A stretch of DNA of 64,000 bases from positions 1-64,000 of the forward strand of contig CACZEL010000005.1 of the NCBI GenBank assembly GCA_902780235.1, written 5' to 3'. The DNA is from an uncultured Bacteroidales bacterium. GTDB taxonomy: Bacteria > Bacteroidota > Bacteroidia > Bacteroidales > Paludibacteraceae. A program made the translations under genes and the position numbers. How positions within the stretch are numbered: position 1 is the first letter of the stretch; each line of letters begins with the position of its first letter. The notes below the pieces were generated by a model, which was not told the origin of the DNA, did no database searches, and saw nothing but the letters and a program-made list of their open reading frames with translations. Of the stretch, positions 25,324 through 33,661 are shown piece by piece.

Positions 25324-26811
25324 TTATAGTTTCCCTAAATATTTGCGTAATTGAGTTTCCGTCGTTTTGGCTTCTGCTTCGGCATCGACGAGGTCGGTAG
25401 CGGCAGCGAGCCAAGCGGTCTGTGCCTGCATCAGTTCGGAGGCGGTGATCATGCCTGCGTCATAGGACTCCTGCGCCATGCGGAGCACCTCAGCAGCGTT
25501 GTTCTGAGTGAGGCGTGCAAGGGCGATCTTCTGCTGCGCTTCCGTCAGTTTTTGGTTCGCCTGCGTGGTCTGCAACGTCAGTAACTCACGGGTCTCTTCG
25601 GTCTTGAGTGCTACCGCATTCGCCGCATGTTTGGCGGCTTTGTAGCGGAGGATATCGTCCGCATGTACGATCGGCACGTTGACCACGACTCCGGCGGAGA
25701 AGAATCCCTTTCCGTCCCACTTAGTGCTAAAGCCGTTATCGGCGTTGGGATTCGTATAGGTATAACCGGCCGAAGCGACAATGTTCGGCTGCAGACCGGC
25801 TGCCATGAGCATGGCATTCGACTTGGCGATCTTCTCCGACTCCTGCAGCAACTGCAGTTCGGAGCGGTTGGCAACTGCCGTCTCCGTATCCACCGAGTCA
25901 GCCGGCAAGAAGGTCTCGGACAGACCACTCTCGTCCAATCGGAAAGCCGTCGAGAGCGGCAAACCGCATATCTGCGCCAATGCCATGTTCGACAGTGTCA
26001 GACCGTTCTCGGCTTGCAGCTTCTTCACCTCCGCCTCTCCGCGTTTGGTGACCACTTTGAGTAAGTCCGCCTGCGTGACGAGTCCTTCGTCCAAAGCGGC
26101 TTGCACGTCTTTCTCCAGTTGGCACAGCAGCGCATAGTACTGCTCGGCAAGGGCTTTCTTCTTGGACACGGATACCACGCGCCAATAGGCCTCATCCACC
26201 GAGTAGATCGTCGCTTCCCGTTTGGCTTCGGACTCGATAGATGCGATGTTCTCCGAGGCTTGCGCGATCTTGTAGGCTTGGGTCAGACGTCCGCCGACAT
26301 AGATCGGCTGAGTCACGCCCACATGGGCAACGAAGATATGGGTCAGATCCGGAGATAGCTTCTGATACAACTCCTTGTAGGCATCTGCCACACGCTGTCC
26401 GGCGCGGTTCTCCAAGTCCGAGACAGCGTCCTCGAAACGGGTACCTTTGGAGGCAGCCTCGATCTGTCCCAGGGTACTCTCTCCGCTCCATTCGAAACTG
26501 GCTGATCCATCGGGGTTAACGGTAGCCGTACCGAAAGAGAAAGCGGTAGAGTTAGACAACAGATGCACATCGGACGAGTTCCACATGTACGCCGCATTGG
26601 CGGTGATACGCGGGAACATGGCAGCCAAGGCTGCTTCGCGGTTGTATTTGGCAGCCAGACGCACCTCTTCCTGCGATTTCGATGCCGCACCCGAGGTCAG
26701 CGCCAAGTCACGACATTGTTGCAGGGTATAAGGGATCGTGTCACCCGCTATGACAGGCAGACAGCATCCTAAATACAAAAAACAGATAAAAATATGTTGT
26801 ATCTTTCTCAT
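25324..26811 (-). CDS. TolC-family outer-membrane efflux protein
   Basis: A 495-residue channel protein with a signal peptide (MRKIQHIFICFLYLGCCLPVIA). It has the two long repeats of the TolC fold; each contains Ala/Gln/Glu-rich helices and short strand regions (TANAAYMWNSS, VASAGYTYTNP). It forms the outer-membrane exit duct for the exporter. It is the first gene of the four-gene operon TolC-HlyD-permease-permease. Confidence 0.93.
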   Translation of the reverse strand: MRKIQHIFICFLYLGCCLPVIAGDTIPYTLQQCRDLALTSGAASKSQEEVRLAAKYNREAALAAMFPRITANAAYMWNSSDVHLLSNSTAFSFGTATVNPDGSASFEWSGESTLGQIEAASKGTRFEDAVSDLENRAGQRVADAYKELYQKLSPDLTHIFVAHVGVTQPIYVGGRLTQAYKIAQASENIASIESEAKREATIYSVDEAYWRVVSVSKKKALAEQYYALLCQLEKDVQAALDEGLVTQADLLKVVTKRGEAEVKKLQAENGLTLSNMALAQICGLPLSTAFRLDESGLSETFLPADSVDTETAVANRSELQLLQESEKIAKSNAMLMAAGLQPNIVASAGYTYTNPNADNGFSTKWDGKGFFSAGVVVNVPIVHADDILRYKAAKHAANAVALKTEETRELLTLQTTQANQKLTEAQQKIALARLTQNNAAEVLRMAQESYDAGMITASELMQAQTAWLAAATDLVDAEAEAKTTETQLRKYLGKL

Positions 26812-26876
26812 TGTAAGTTATTTTAAAGCCACATCTTTAGTAACAAAAAGCGTGCCAGGCAGGTCTCGCCTATGTT

Positions 26877-27545
26877 TTATTTTTCAAAATTGTTATACCA
26901 CTCCTCCAAGCGCTCGTTGAATTCGCGCCGGGTGAGCGTTTGTGCCCATAGACGGAGGTCTTCCGTATGGTCTTCAAAATGCAGGGTGACCGTTCGGCGC
27001 CATTTCCATTGTTTGGGTTTGAGTTTGGACCAGCGGCTGGTCTCTAACCCGCGCATTCTACATAGGATCGCGCGTACGCCCGCAGGAAGATCGCGGCAGA
27101 CCTCATACGCCAGACGACGGTTTCCGATCACCTCTTTGTCGATCGTCTTGACGTGTCCCGACGGATAAAAACACACATCTTTCCCTTCGGCAAGGCTGTC
27201 AATAGCGATCCGGCTGAGTTGTCCTGCTACATCGGCTTTCGTCTTTAAACTTTCGACTTTCGACTTTTGACTTTCGACTTTCTGCAGATCCGGCACCTCG
27301 ATCGCATCTGCTTTGCGCAGGATATAGCCGAAGAACTTATGGCGCATAAACAGTTCGTCCACTAAGGGTCGGATCGGCAGCCACCATTCTTCGCTGAATA
27401 GGATCAGCGGATCAACATACGCCGTATGGTTCGGCATCACCAGATAGGTTGCATCAGCCCGCAATAACTCTTCCCCTGTCACACGGATGTCGTAGTGCCA
27501 ATGAAAGAAAAACTTAACGATTTTGCCTAAAGTATATCTATCCAT
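26877..27545 (-). CDS. 1-acyl-glycerol-3-phosphate acyltransferase-like (PlsC family)
   Basis: A 222-residue acyltransferase-like protein. The catalytic motif is MPNHTAYVDPL (NHxxxxD) and the FPEG-like block is FYPSGHVKT. It likely acylates a lipid precursor at the inner membrane, but it differs from standard PlsC in the second block, so the acceptor is uncertain. Residues about 89-100 are coded by an AAAGTCG-type repeat (KVESQKSKVESLK). It is 15 bp downstream of the HAD gene. Confidence 0.75.
   Translation of the reverse strand: MDRYTLGKIVKFFFHWHYDIRVTGEELLRADATYLVMPNHTAYVDPLILFSEEWWLPIRPLVDELFMRHKFFGYILRKADAIEVPDLQKVESQKSKVESLKTKADVAGQLSRIAIDSLAEGKDVCFYPSGHVKTIDKEVIGNRRLAYEVCRDLPAGVRAILCRMRGLETSRWSKLKPKQWKWRRTVTLHFEDHTEDLRLWAQTLTRREFNERLEEWYNNFEK
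27248..27283. repeat. CTTTCGA heptamer repeat inside a CDS
   Basis: Five period-7 units (CTTTCGA/CTTTTGA; AAAGTCG on the other strand) inside the acyltransferase gene. Confidence 0.88.
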
Positions 27546-27580
27546 TTACGATTTAGTCATTTACGATTTACGATTTATTT
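27546..27580. repeat. ATTTACG heptamer repeat
   Basis: Four ATTTACG-type units span the HAD-acyltransferase gap and the end of the HAD gene. Confidence 0.8.
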
Positions 27581-28280
27581 TATCATTGAGACATTGTATC
27601 AACTCTAACAGCGATTGATTGCCTCGTCGATCGAAGAAGAGCGCATCCATGCCGGCAGCTTGCGCACCGAGGATATCGGTCGTCATCGAGTCACCGATCA
27701 TCAGCACCTCACTCGGCTGCAGACCGCAACGCCGTAAGGCTTCCTGATAAAATCGGATGTCGGGTTTGTCGTACCCGATATCCATGGAGATATAGGTATC
27801 TTCGAAAAAATGCAGAATACCTGCATGCTCCAGACGCGAACGCTGAAGATGACCGAAACTGTTGCTTGCCGCAAAGAGCCGGTAGCCCTTCGATTGGAGT
27901 GTTTCCAGCATCTCTTTGGCACCCGGAACAAGCGTGTGGGTCGTACCCCATGCCGCACGAAAAGCGTGCTTGAACGGGTCAACGGCTTCCGCAGGATACC
28001 CCGCTTTCGCGCAGAACTCTGCCGGATACAGATCCATCACCTCCGCGATCGTATGCAGCCCGTGCTTCGCCTCCGAAAAGAGTCGACCTGAAATATCGAA
28101 GAAAAGTTGAAAGAGTTCATCTTCGCTTCGAGGAATTTTTAATTCGTAATTTTTAATTTTTAATCCCTTTATCGCCGCATCAAACGCTTCCCGACAACAG
28201 GGGATATAGTCGAGCAAAGTGTCATCTATGTCTATAAAAATCGCTTTATATTTCACTTTTTTGCAAAAAAATTTGGTCAT
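27561..28280 (-). CDS. HAD phosphatase, YjjG-like nucleotidase
   Basis: A 239-residue HAD superfamily hydrolase. Motif I is FIDIDDTLLDY (residues 15-25), a helical cap follows, motif II is FAASNSFGHLQRSR, and motif IV is LMIGDSMTTDILGAQAAGMDA. The layout matches YjjG/YfnB-type pyrimidine 5'-nucleotidases that remove non-canonical nucleotides. Residues about 40-49 come from an AATTTTT repeat (LKIKNYELKI). Confidence 0.85.
   Translation of the reverse strand: MTKFFCKKVKYKAIFIDIDDTLLDYIPCCREAFDAAIKGLKIKNYELKIPRSEDELFQLFFDISGRLFSEAKHGLHTIAEVMDLYPAEFCAKAGYPAEAVDPFKHAFRAAWGTTHTLVPGAKEMLETLQSKGYRLFAASNSFGHLQRSRLEHAGILHFFEDTYISMDIGYDKPDIRFYQEALRRCGLQPSEVLMIGDSMTTDILGAQAAGMDALFFDRRGNQSLLELIQCLNDKINRKS
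28135..28163. repeat. AATTTTT repeat inside a CDS
   Basis: AATTTTTAATTCGTAATTTT-type units of period 7 in the HAD gene. Confidence 0.75.
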
Positions 28281-28303
28281 TTCAAAAAAAAGCAGTACTT
28301 TTG
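28272..28303 (+). promoter_or_regulatory. tRNA-Pro promoter
   Basis: TTTG (28272-28275) and TACTTTTG (28296-28303) with a 20-bp spacer. It is nearly identical to the tRNA-Thr promoter at 13528-13559. A heptamer array separates it from the tRNA. Confidence 0.8.
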
Positions 28304-28319
28304 CACCCGTTTTTAACGG

Positions 28320-28390
28320 ATAGCTGTTAGCTGTTAGCTGTTAGCCGTTAGCTGTTAGCCAAAAGCCAATAGCCAATAGCAAATAGCCAA
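28320..28390. repeat. GTTAGCT/GCCAATA heptamer array
   Basis: Ten units of period 7: five GTTAGCT/GTTAGCC followed by five GCCAAAA/GCCAATA/GCAAATA. The two halves are imperfectly complementary, so the tRNA-Pro precursor transcript could fold it into a hairpin. Confidence 0.92.
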
Positions 28391-28395
28391 GTCCG

Positions 28396-28470
28396 CGGGT
28401 AGTAGTTCAGCCCGGTTAGAATGCCTGCTTTGGGAGCAGGAGGTCGTGAGTTCGAATCTCGCCTACCCGA
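28396..28470 (+). tRNA. tRNA-Pro(TGG)
   Basis: A 75-base cloverleaf: acceptor CGGGTAG/CTACCCG starting with the C1 typical of proline tRNAs, anticodon stem CCTGC/GCAGG with loop TTTGGGA (anticodon TGG), and T-arm with GTTCGAATC. CCA is not encoded. Confidence 0.96.
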
Positions 28471-28515
28471 CAGAGAATCGAGTGTCTCTGACACGAGAAT
28501 CTCTCAAAACTTGAC

Positions 28516-28540
28516 AAAGAGTCCGCAAGGGCTCTTTTCT
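28516..28540 (+). terminator. Terminator after tRNA-Pro
   Basis: AAAGAGTCC pairs with GGGCTCTTT (one G-T pair) around the GCAA tetraloop, followed by TCTTTT. Confidence 0.82.
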
Positions 28541-28542
28541 TT

Positions 28543-28573
28543 TACACCATACACCATACACCTTACACCTTAC
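28543..28573. repeat. TACACCA heptamer repeat
   Basis: Four units, TACACCA twice and TACACCT twice, reach into the 3' end of the nuclease gene. Confidence 0.85.
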
Positions 28574-30021
28574 AGAGAGATCTCCTCACCTTTGTGTGGG
28601 ATCGTTATTTGTTTAAATCCCGCTTCTTCCAAGTGTCCTTTATACGCTTCTGCGGCGGTTTCTTCGCCGTGCACGACAAAGACCTGCTTCACCTGCTCCA
28701 CCGCCAAACTGCGGGTGAAATAGTCGATCATCTCCTTGTAGTCCCCGTGTCCGGAGAAACCTTCAATCTTCGTGATCTGCGCTTTGATACGCCGGTCGAG
28801 ACCGAAAATGGAGATCCACATCAGACCGGGCTGCTGGATACGCGCACCCAAGGTAGAGGGTTCGCAGTAGCCGACGATGAGGATCGTGCAACGCGGATCG
28901 GAGATATGGTTCGCCACATGATGCTTGATACGTCCGGCTTCGAGCATGCCCGAGGCGGAGATGATGATACAGGGTTCGTCCTTATGATTCAGCGCCTTCG
29001 ACTCGTTGATGTCGGTGATGTACCGCAAGGTATTGAACCCAAACGGATCGGGGTCAAAACGCAGAGTGTCCTGCACCTCTTCGCTTAACTCGTCGGGGTA
29101 CATGCGGAAGATCTGGGTCGCGTTCGTGCTCATCGGACTATCGACATAAACCGGGATATGCGGCAGACGACCGTCGTTGTACAGTTGGTTCAGTACATAG
29201 ACGATCTCTTGCGTCCTTCCTACCGAGAAAGAGGGGATCAACAGTTGACCCTTGCGATAGACGCAGGTGTCCTCTACTACGCCCAACAACTCCTCTTCCG
29301 TCACCATCTGCTCGTCATGCAGCTTGTCGCCGTACGTCGATTCGCAGATCAAATAGTCACATTGCGGGAAGAGCTGCGGAGGCGGCAGGATATGACAATG
29401 TGCCCGTCCTACATCGCCCGTGTACGTCACCCGCTTCCATACTTTCGACTTTTGATTTTCGACGTTCGACTCTTCATACACCTCCAACGAGCATATCGCT
29501 CCGCCGAGCATATGACCGGAGTTGGTGAAGGTCAGCAACACGTCATCAAAGAGGCGGAAACGGCGGTCGTAACTATAGGTCACGAACTGCTTCATCGCAC
29601 GGTTGACGTCGTTCTGGTTATAGAGCGGTTCGATCTTATAGGTCTTTCCTTTTTCCTTATGGGGATGCTGTTTGTCGATCTTCTTGTTGTAGGTGCGCAC
29701 ATCCTGCTCTTGGATGAACGCGGTGTCGGCGAGCATCAGCGCACACAGGTCGCGGGTCGCAGGCGTGCAGTAGATATCGCCCTTGAAACCCATCTTCACG
29801 ATGTACGGGATCAAGCCCGAATGGTCGATATGTGCGTGGCTGAGCACGACGCAGTCCAAACTCGCCGGATCGAAACCCAAGTCCCTGTTCGCGGCATCGG
29901 TCTCCATCCCTTTACCTTGGTACATGCCGCAATCCAGCAGGATCGTATGTCCCGAATCTGTGGTGATCAGATGCTTGCTACCCGTCACCTCGCGCGTTGC
30001 GCCTAAGAATTGAATCTTCAT
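28570..30021 (-). CDS. Metallo-beta-lactamase/beta-CASP RNA nuclease
   Basis: A 483-residue exonuclease-type protein. The start is the ATG at 30021 (MKIQFLGATREVTG); the in-frame TTG at 30045 lies in the -7 box. The zinc site SHAHIDHSG (HxHxDH), a later TYSY/HMLGGA region and the beta-CASP and RMMBL features (SASGMLEAGRIKHH; FSGHGDYKEM) are all present. Such proteins mature or degrade RNA in the cytoplasm. Residues about 184-195 are repeat-coded (NVENQKSKV). Confidence 0.92.
   Translation of the reverse strand: MKIQFLGATREVTGSKHLITTDSGHTILLDCGMYQGKGMETDAANRDLGFDPASLDCVVLSHAHIDHSGLIPYIVKMGFKGDIYCTPATRDLCALMLADTAFIQEQDVRTYNKKIDKQHPHKEKGKTYKIEPLYNQNDVNRAMKQFVTYSYDRRFRLFDDVLLTFTNSGHMLGGAICSLEVYEESNVENQKSKVWKRVTYTGDVGRAHCHILPPPQLFPQCDYLICESTYGDKLHDEQMVTEEELLGVVEDTCVYRKGQLLIPSFSVGRTQEIVYVLNQLYNDGRLPHIPVYVDSPMSTNATQIFRMYPDELSEEVQDTLRFDPDPFGFNTLRYITDINESKALNHKDEPCIIISASGMLEAGRIKHHVANHISDPRCTILIVGYCEPSTLGARIQQPGLMWISIFGLDRRIKAQITKIEGFSGHGDYKEMIDYFTRSLAVEQVKQVFVVHGEETAAEAYKGHLEEAGFKQITIPHKGEEISL
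29440..29472. repeat. CTTTCGA-type repeat inside a CDS
   Basis: ACTTTCGACTTTTGATTTTC-type units of period 7 within the beta-CASP nuclease gene. Confidence 0.75.
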
Positions 30022-30042
30022 GGTTTTTTCCGATTTATGCTG

Positions 30043-30073
30043 CAAAATTACAACAAATATTTGACATACGCAA
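30043..30073 (-). promoter_or_regulatory. Beta-CASP nuclease promoter
   Basis: TTG (30073-30071) and TAATTTTG (30050-30043) with a 20-bp spacer. Confidence 0.78.
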
Positions 30074-30099
30074 GTAGACCGAACTTTTTTGCAAATTTA

Positions 30100-30131
30100 T
30101 TTGCATATATGCAAAAAAAGTTGTACCTTTG
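30100..30131 (+). promoter_or_regulatory. HAD/peptidase promoter with TTGCATATATGCAA palindrome
   Basis: TTTG (30100-30103) and TACCTTTG (30124-30131) with a 20-bp spacer. The palindrome TTTGCATATATGCAAA spans 30100-30115. Apart from one base in the -7 box it repeats the promoter at 44708. Confidence 0.87.
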
Positions 30132-30141
30132 TGCCCGATTT

Positions 30142-30753
30142 ATGGAGCAAACGATATATATATTTGATTTAGGGGGCGTACTGATCAACCTCAATGTGGG
30201 GCGGTGCATGCATGCCTTCGAGGACTTGATGGGGGAGCAGAACATGCGCCTCATATTGGGTATGGACAAAAACGGCGAGGGGGTCAAGGCCGTGAGTGTA
30301 GCCTCCAAACAGTTGATGGCGGATTTTGAGCGGGGCACGATCTCTACGGAGACCTTTATCTGCGAGGTGCTCCAGTACTGCAAGCCCGGTACGACCGCGG
30401 AGCAGGTGAAGGACGCTTGGTTCGCGATGTTGGGCGATCTGCCGGCGGAACGTCTGGCGGCGGTGGATGCCATCCGGGCGCAAGGTCATCCGGTCTATCT
30501 GCTGTCCAACGGCAATGACCTGCATTTTGAGTTCATCGATCAAAAGTACGGTTTGAGACAATATTTCGACCGTTGCTTCCTGTCGCAAGAGATGCATCTG
30601 GCGAAGCCGGAAAAAGAGATCTACGAAGCCGTACAACGCGTGATCGACGCCGATCATCCGGGCTCCAAACAGGTCATCTTCACCGATGATTTAGAGATCA
30701 ACCGGCAGGCTGCAGAACGGTACGTAGGATGGCAAACGAAAGCACATATTTAA
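30142..30753 (+). CDS. HAD-IA family hydrolase
   Basis: A 203-residue HAD phosphatase. I start at the ATG at 30142, 10 bases past the -7 box, because upstream in-frame codons would lie in the promoter. Motif I is IFDLGGVLINLN, a small helical cap follows, then LLSNGNDLHFEF (motif II), the lysine in HLAKPEKEIYEAV (motif III) and FTDDLEINRQAAE (motif IV). It resembles YihX-type sugar-phosphate phosphatases; the substrate is not certain. The next gene starts 4 bp later. Confidence 0.85.
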   Translation: MEQTIYIFDLGGVLINLNVGRCMHAFEDLMGEQNMRLILGMDKNGEGVKAVSVASKQLMADFERGTISTETFICEVLQYCKPGTTAEQVKDAWFAMLGDLPAERLAAVDAIRAQGHPVYLLSNGNDLHFEFIDQKYGLRQYFDRCFLSQEMHLAKPEKEIYEAVQRVIDADHPGSKQVIFTDDLEINRQAAERYVGWQTKAHI

Positions 30754-30757
30754 CACA

Positions 30758-32863
30758 ATGAAAAAGATACATCTATTCATCATGGCAGCAATGACTTTAG
30801 TTGGCGTTAGTTGCCAAAAAGCAGAAGAAGGAAAGGCTCCCATCACGAAGCCGCAGATCACGATCGAAGGCGGACGTCTGACGCCGGAAGGACTCTGGGC
30901 GATGGGTCGAATCGGTAGTGTAAAGAGCGATATCGAGACAGGTTTGCTTGCGTATACGGTCAGTTACTACAGCGTAGAAGAGAACCGCTCTACGACCTGG
31001 ATTCGCATATGCAATCCGTTTGAGGACATGAAGGTGTGCGACGAGTTCGTGGGATCGGAGCCGGCATGGTTCGGGTGCAGCGGATGGCTCGCATACATTC
31101 GTGGCGGACAGCTCTACCTGCGTCGGGACAACGATGAGATCAAGGTAGAAGGCGCAGAGGATGTAGAGGGTTTCCTACTCTCCCCTATGCGTGACAAGGT
31201 CATCCTTATCAAGCAGGTGAAGACCGTTCAAACCACCGCGGACAAATACCCCGACCTGCCTTTGGCGACCGGTCATATGCACGAGGATCTTATGTACAAA
31301 CATTGGGACGAATGGACCGAGACCGCTCCGCAGCCGTTTGTGTGCAACTTGGAGATCACCTATCACGGCGAGGGCGAACGCATCAAGACGGCGAAGATCG
31401 GAGAGCAGGTCAATATCCTCGAAGGTACCGCTTTTGAGAGCCCGATGAAGCCATTCGGCGGTATCGAGCAGTTGGCATGGAATCCGAATAATGAGGAGAT
31501 CGCCTATACCTGCCGCAAGAAGACCGGCCTCGAATATGCCGTTTCGACCAACAGCGATATCTACCTCTATGACCTGCAGACCGGTCGCAGCAAGAACATG
31601 ACGGAAGATAACAAGGGCTATGACACGAACCCGAGTTATTCGCCGGACGGCAAATGGATCGCTTGGCAGTCGATGGCGCGGGACGGATACGAGAGCGATG
31701 AGAACCGCTTGATGGCGATGAACTTAGAGACCGGCGAGAAACGATTCCTGAGCCGGATCATGGACACGAACGTCGATGAGTACGCATGGTTGGACGACAC
31801 GAGTCTGGTCTTCACCGCGTGCTGGCATGCAACCGTACAGCTCTATAAAGTGGATCTGAACGGCTGGACGACCAAGTTGACAGACGGTCAGCACGATTTA
31901 GGTTTGGGCGATGTATGCGACCACTATGTGTATATCCTGGGTCACTCGATGCGACAGGCGAATGAGATTTACTGCGTGGACCTCAACGAGACGCCAAATA
32001 CCCCCGACGGTTTTTTGAGTCTGCAACAAATGACGCATGAAAATGATAATATCTACGATCAGATCGAGCGATCGACCGTGGTTCCGAGATGGCAGAAGAC
32101 AACGGACGGCAAGGACATGCTGACATGGATCATCTACCCGCCGCATTTCGATCCGAACAAGAAATACCCGACGATCCTCTATTGCGAGGGCGGTCCGCAG
32201 AGTCCGGTGAGCCAGTTCTGGTCGTTCCGCTGGAACTTCATGATGATGTCTGCCGGCGATTATATCATTGTAGCGCCGAACCGCCGCGGTCTGCCGGGCT
32301 TCGGCATGGCATGGAACGAAGAGATCAGCGGTGACTACAGCGGACAATGTATGAAGGATTATTTCACCGCCATCGATGAGTTCTGCAACGAGCCCTACGT
32401 GGACAAAGACCACTTAGGCTGCGTGGGTGCATCCTTCGGCGGATTCAGCGTCTATTGGATCGCTGGTCATCATGACGGTCGCTTCAAAGCGTTCATCGCC
32501 CATGACGGCATCTTCAACCTCGAGATGCAGTACCTCGAGACCGAAGAGAAATGGTTCGCCAACTGGGACATGGGCGGCGCGTACTGGGAGAAAGACAATG
32601 TGATCGCGCAACGCACGTTTGCCAATAGCCCGCATAAGTTCGTCGATAAATGGGACACGCCGATCCTTTGTATCCACGGCGAGAAAGACTATCGTATCTT
32701 AGCCAACCAGGCGATGGCCGCTTTCGATGCCGCCAAGATGCGCGGTGTACCGGCTGAGTTGCTCATCTTCCCCGACGAGAATCACTGGGTACTCAAACCG
32801 CAGAACGGCATCCTCTGGCAACGCGAGTTCCGCGGATGGCTCGACAGATGGCTGAAAGATTAA
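30758..32863 (+). CDS. S9-family peptidase (DPP/acylaminoacyl-peptidase-like) lipoprotein
   Basis: A 701-residue serine peptidase with a lipoprotein signal (VGVSC, lipidated cysteine near residue 19). Residues about 60-430 form a beta-propeller with WD/TolB-like blades (TNPSYSPDGKWIAWQS). The C-terminal alpha/beta-hydrolase has the nucleophile GASFGGFS, the acid in HGEKDYRI and the histidine in DENHWV. It probably trims di- or tripeptides from peptides at the cell envelope, as DPP IV/DPP5-type enzymes do in Bacteroidales. Confidence 0.9.
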   Translation: MKKIHLFIMAAMTLVGVSCQKAEEGKAPITKPQITIEGGRLTPEGLWAMGRIGSVKSDIETGLLAYTVSYYSVEENRSTTWIRICNPFEDMKVCDEFVGSEPAWFGCSGWLAYIRGGQLYLRRDNDEIKVEGAEDVEGFLLSPMRDKVILIKQVKTVQTTADKYPDLPLATGHMHEDLMYKHWDEWTETAPQPFVCNLEITYHGEGERIKTAKIGEQVNILEGTAFESPMKPFGGIEQLAWNPNNEEIAYTCRKKTGLEYAVSTNSDIYLYDLQTGRSKNMTEDNKGYDTNPSYSPDGKWIAWQSMARDGYESDENRLMAMNLETGEKRFLSRIMDTNVDEYAWLDDTSLVFTACWHATVQLYKVDLNGWTTKLTDGQHDLGLGDVCDHYVYILGHSMRQANEIYCVDLNETPNTPDGFLSLQQMTHENDNIYDQIERSTVVPRWQKTTDGKDMLTWIIYPPHFDPNKKYPTILYCEGGPQSPVSQFWSFRWNFMMMSAGDYIIVAPNRRGLPGFGMAWNEEISGDYSGQCMKDYFTAIDEFCNEPYVDKDHLGCVGASFGGFSVYWIAGHHDGRFKAFIAHDGIFNLEMQYLETEEKWFANWDMGGAYWEKDNVIAQRTFANSPHKFVDKWDTPILCIHGEKDYRILANQAMAAFDAAKMRGVPAELLIFPDENHWVLKPQNGILWQREFRGWLDRWLKD

Positions 32864-32918
32864 CATTAGCTGTTAGCCGTTAGCCATTAGCTAATAGCCA
32901 ATAGCCAAAAGCTAAAGT
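32864..32918. repeat. TTAGCTG/TAGCCAA heptamer array
   Basis: Seven units of period 7: GTTAGCC/ATTAGCT types first, then AATAGCC/AAAAGCT types, before the thioesterase gene. Confidence 0.9.
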
Positions 32919-32919
32919 T

Positions 32920-33633
32920 ATGAAATACTCTTATGAATACGAGATTAAATACCAGGAGGTGGACGGGCAGAAGAAACTGCGCTTGTTCAACCTTGAGAAC
33001 TACTTGCTGGAAACCGCAGGCTATGTGGCGGATGAGTTAGGGTTCGGCATACGCGTGCTGCACCCGAGAGGACTGACGTGGATCCTGACGCGCCTGTCGA
33101 TCGAGATGTACGAACTGCCAACACATTGCGATAAGGTGCGGTTCGAGACATGGATTGAGTCCAATGCACACATGCTCAGTACCCGTGATTTTCGGATCTA
33201 TGCGGGCGACCGTCTCATCGGGCAATGCAAGAGCGTGTGGGCGATATTGGATCTCCAGAAACGCGAGATCGTGAACTATTTCGACGATCCGATCTTCGAG
33301 GGCTGCGTGGACGGCGAGGTACTGGATATGCCGCGTGTACGGATGACGACCATCCCTGAACCGACAGGATCGGTGCCGCACAAGATCGTCTATTCGGACA
33401 TCGATTATAACGGACATTGCAACAGCTGCCGGTACCTGCAGGCGATGACGGACGCTTTCCTACCCGACTACTACGGCAAGAAAGTGCGACTCGACATCAA
33501 TTACAGCAAGGAAGCGATGCTGGGCGAAGAGTTAATGACGCACTATCTCGTCACAGAAGACGGCGTACAGTACCAGCAGAAGAACCAAAACGGCGAGACG
33601 AGTTGCTCAGCAAAGATCACGATTGATAATTGA
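32920..33633 (+). CDS. Acyl-ACP thioesterase
   Basis: A 237-residue double-hotdog thioesterase that releases fatty acids from acyl carrier protein. The first domain starts KYSYEYEIKYQEVDG and has RGLTWILTRLSIEMYELP; the second has the FatA/FatB-like DIDYNGHCNSCRYLQ with the catalytic Asp/Asn/His cluster. The length suits bacterial members of PF01643. Confidence 0.9.
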   Translation: MKYSYEYEIKYQEVDGQKKLRLFNLENYLLETAGYVADELGFGIRVLHPRGLTWILTRLSIEMYELPTHCDKVRFETWIESNAHMLSTRDFRIYAGDRLIGQCKSVWAILDLQKREIVNYFDDPIFEGCVDGEVLDMPRVRMTTIPEPTGSVPHKIVYSDIDYNGHCNSCRYLQAMTDAFLPDYYGKKVRLDINYSKEAMLGEELMTHYLVTEDGVQYQQKNQNGETSCSAKITIDN

Positions 33634-33661
33634 TGATTGATTATTGATAATTGATTATTAT
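33629..33661. repeat. TTGATAA heptamer repeat
   Basis: About five TTGATAA/TTGATGA/TTGATTA units join the thioesterase stop to the next start codon. Confidence 0.85.

Noticed and set aside
28320..28390. CRISPR or regulatory site array made of GTTAGCT units
   Set aside because: Units are contiguous 7-mers without spacers, and similar arrays occur at many unrelated sites.
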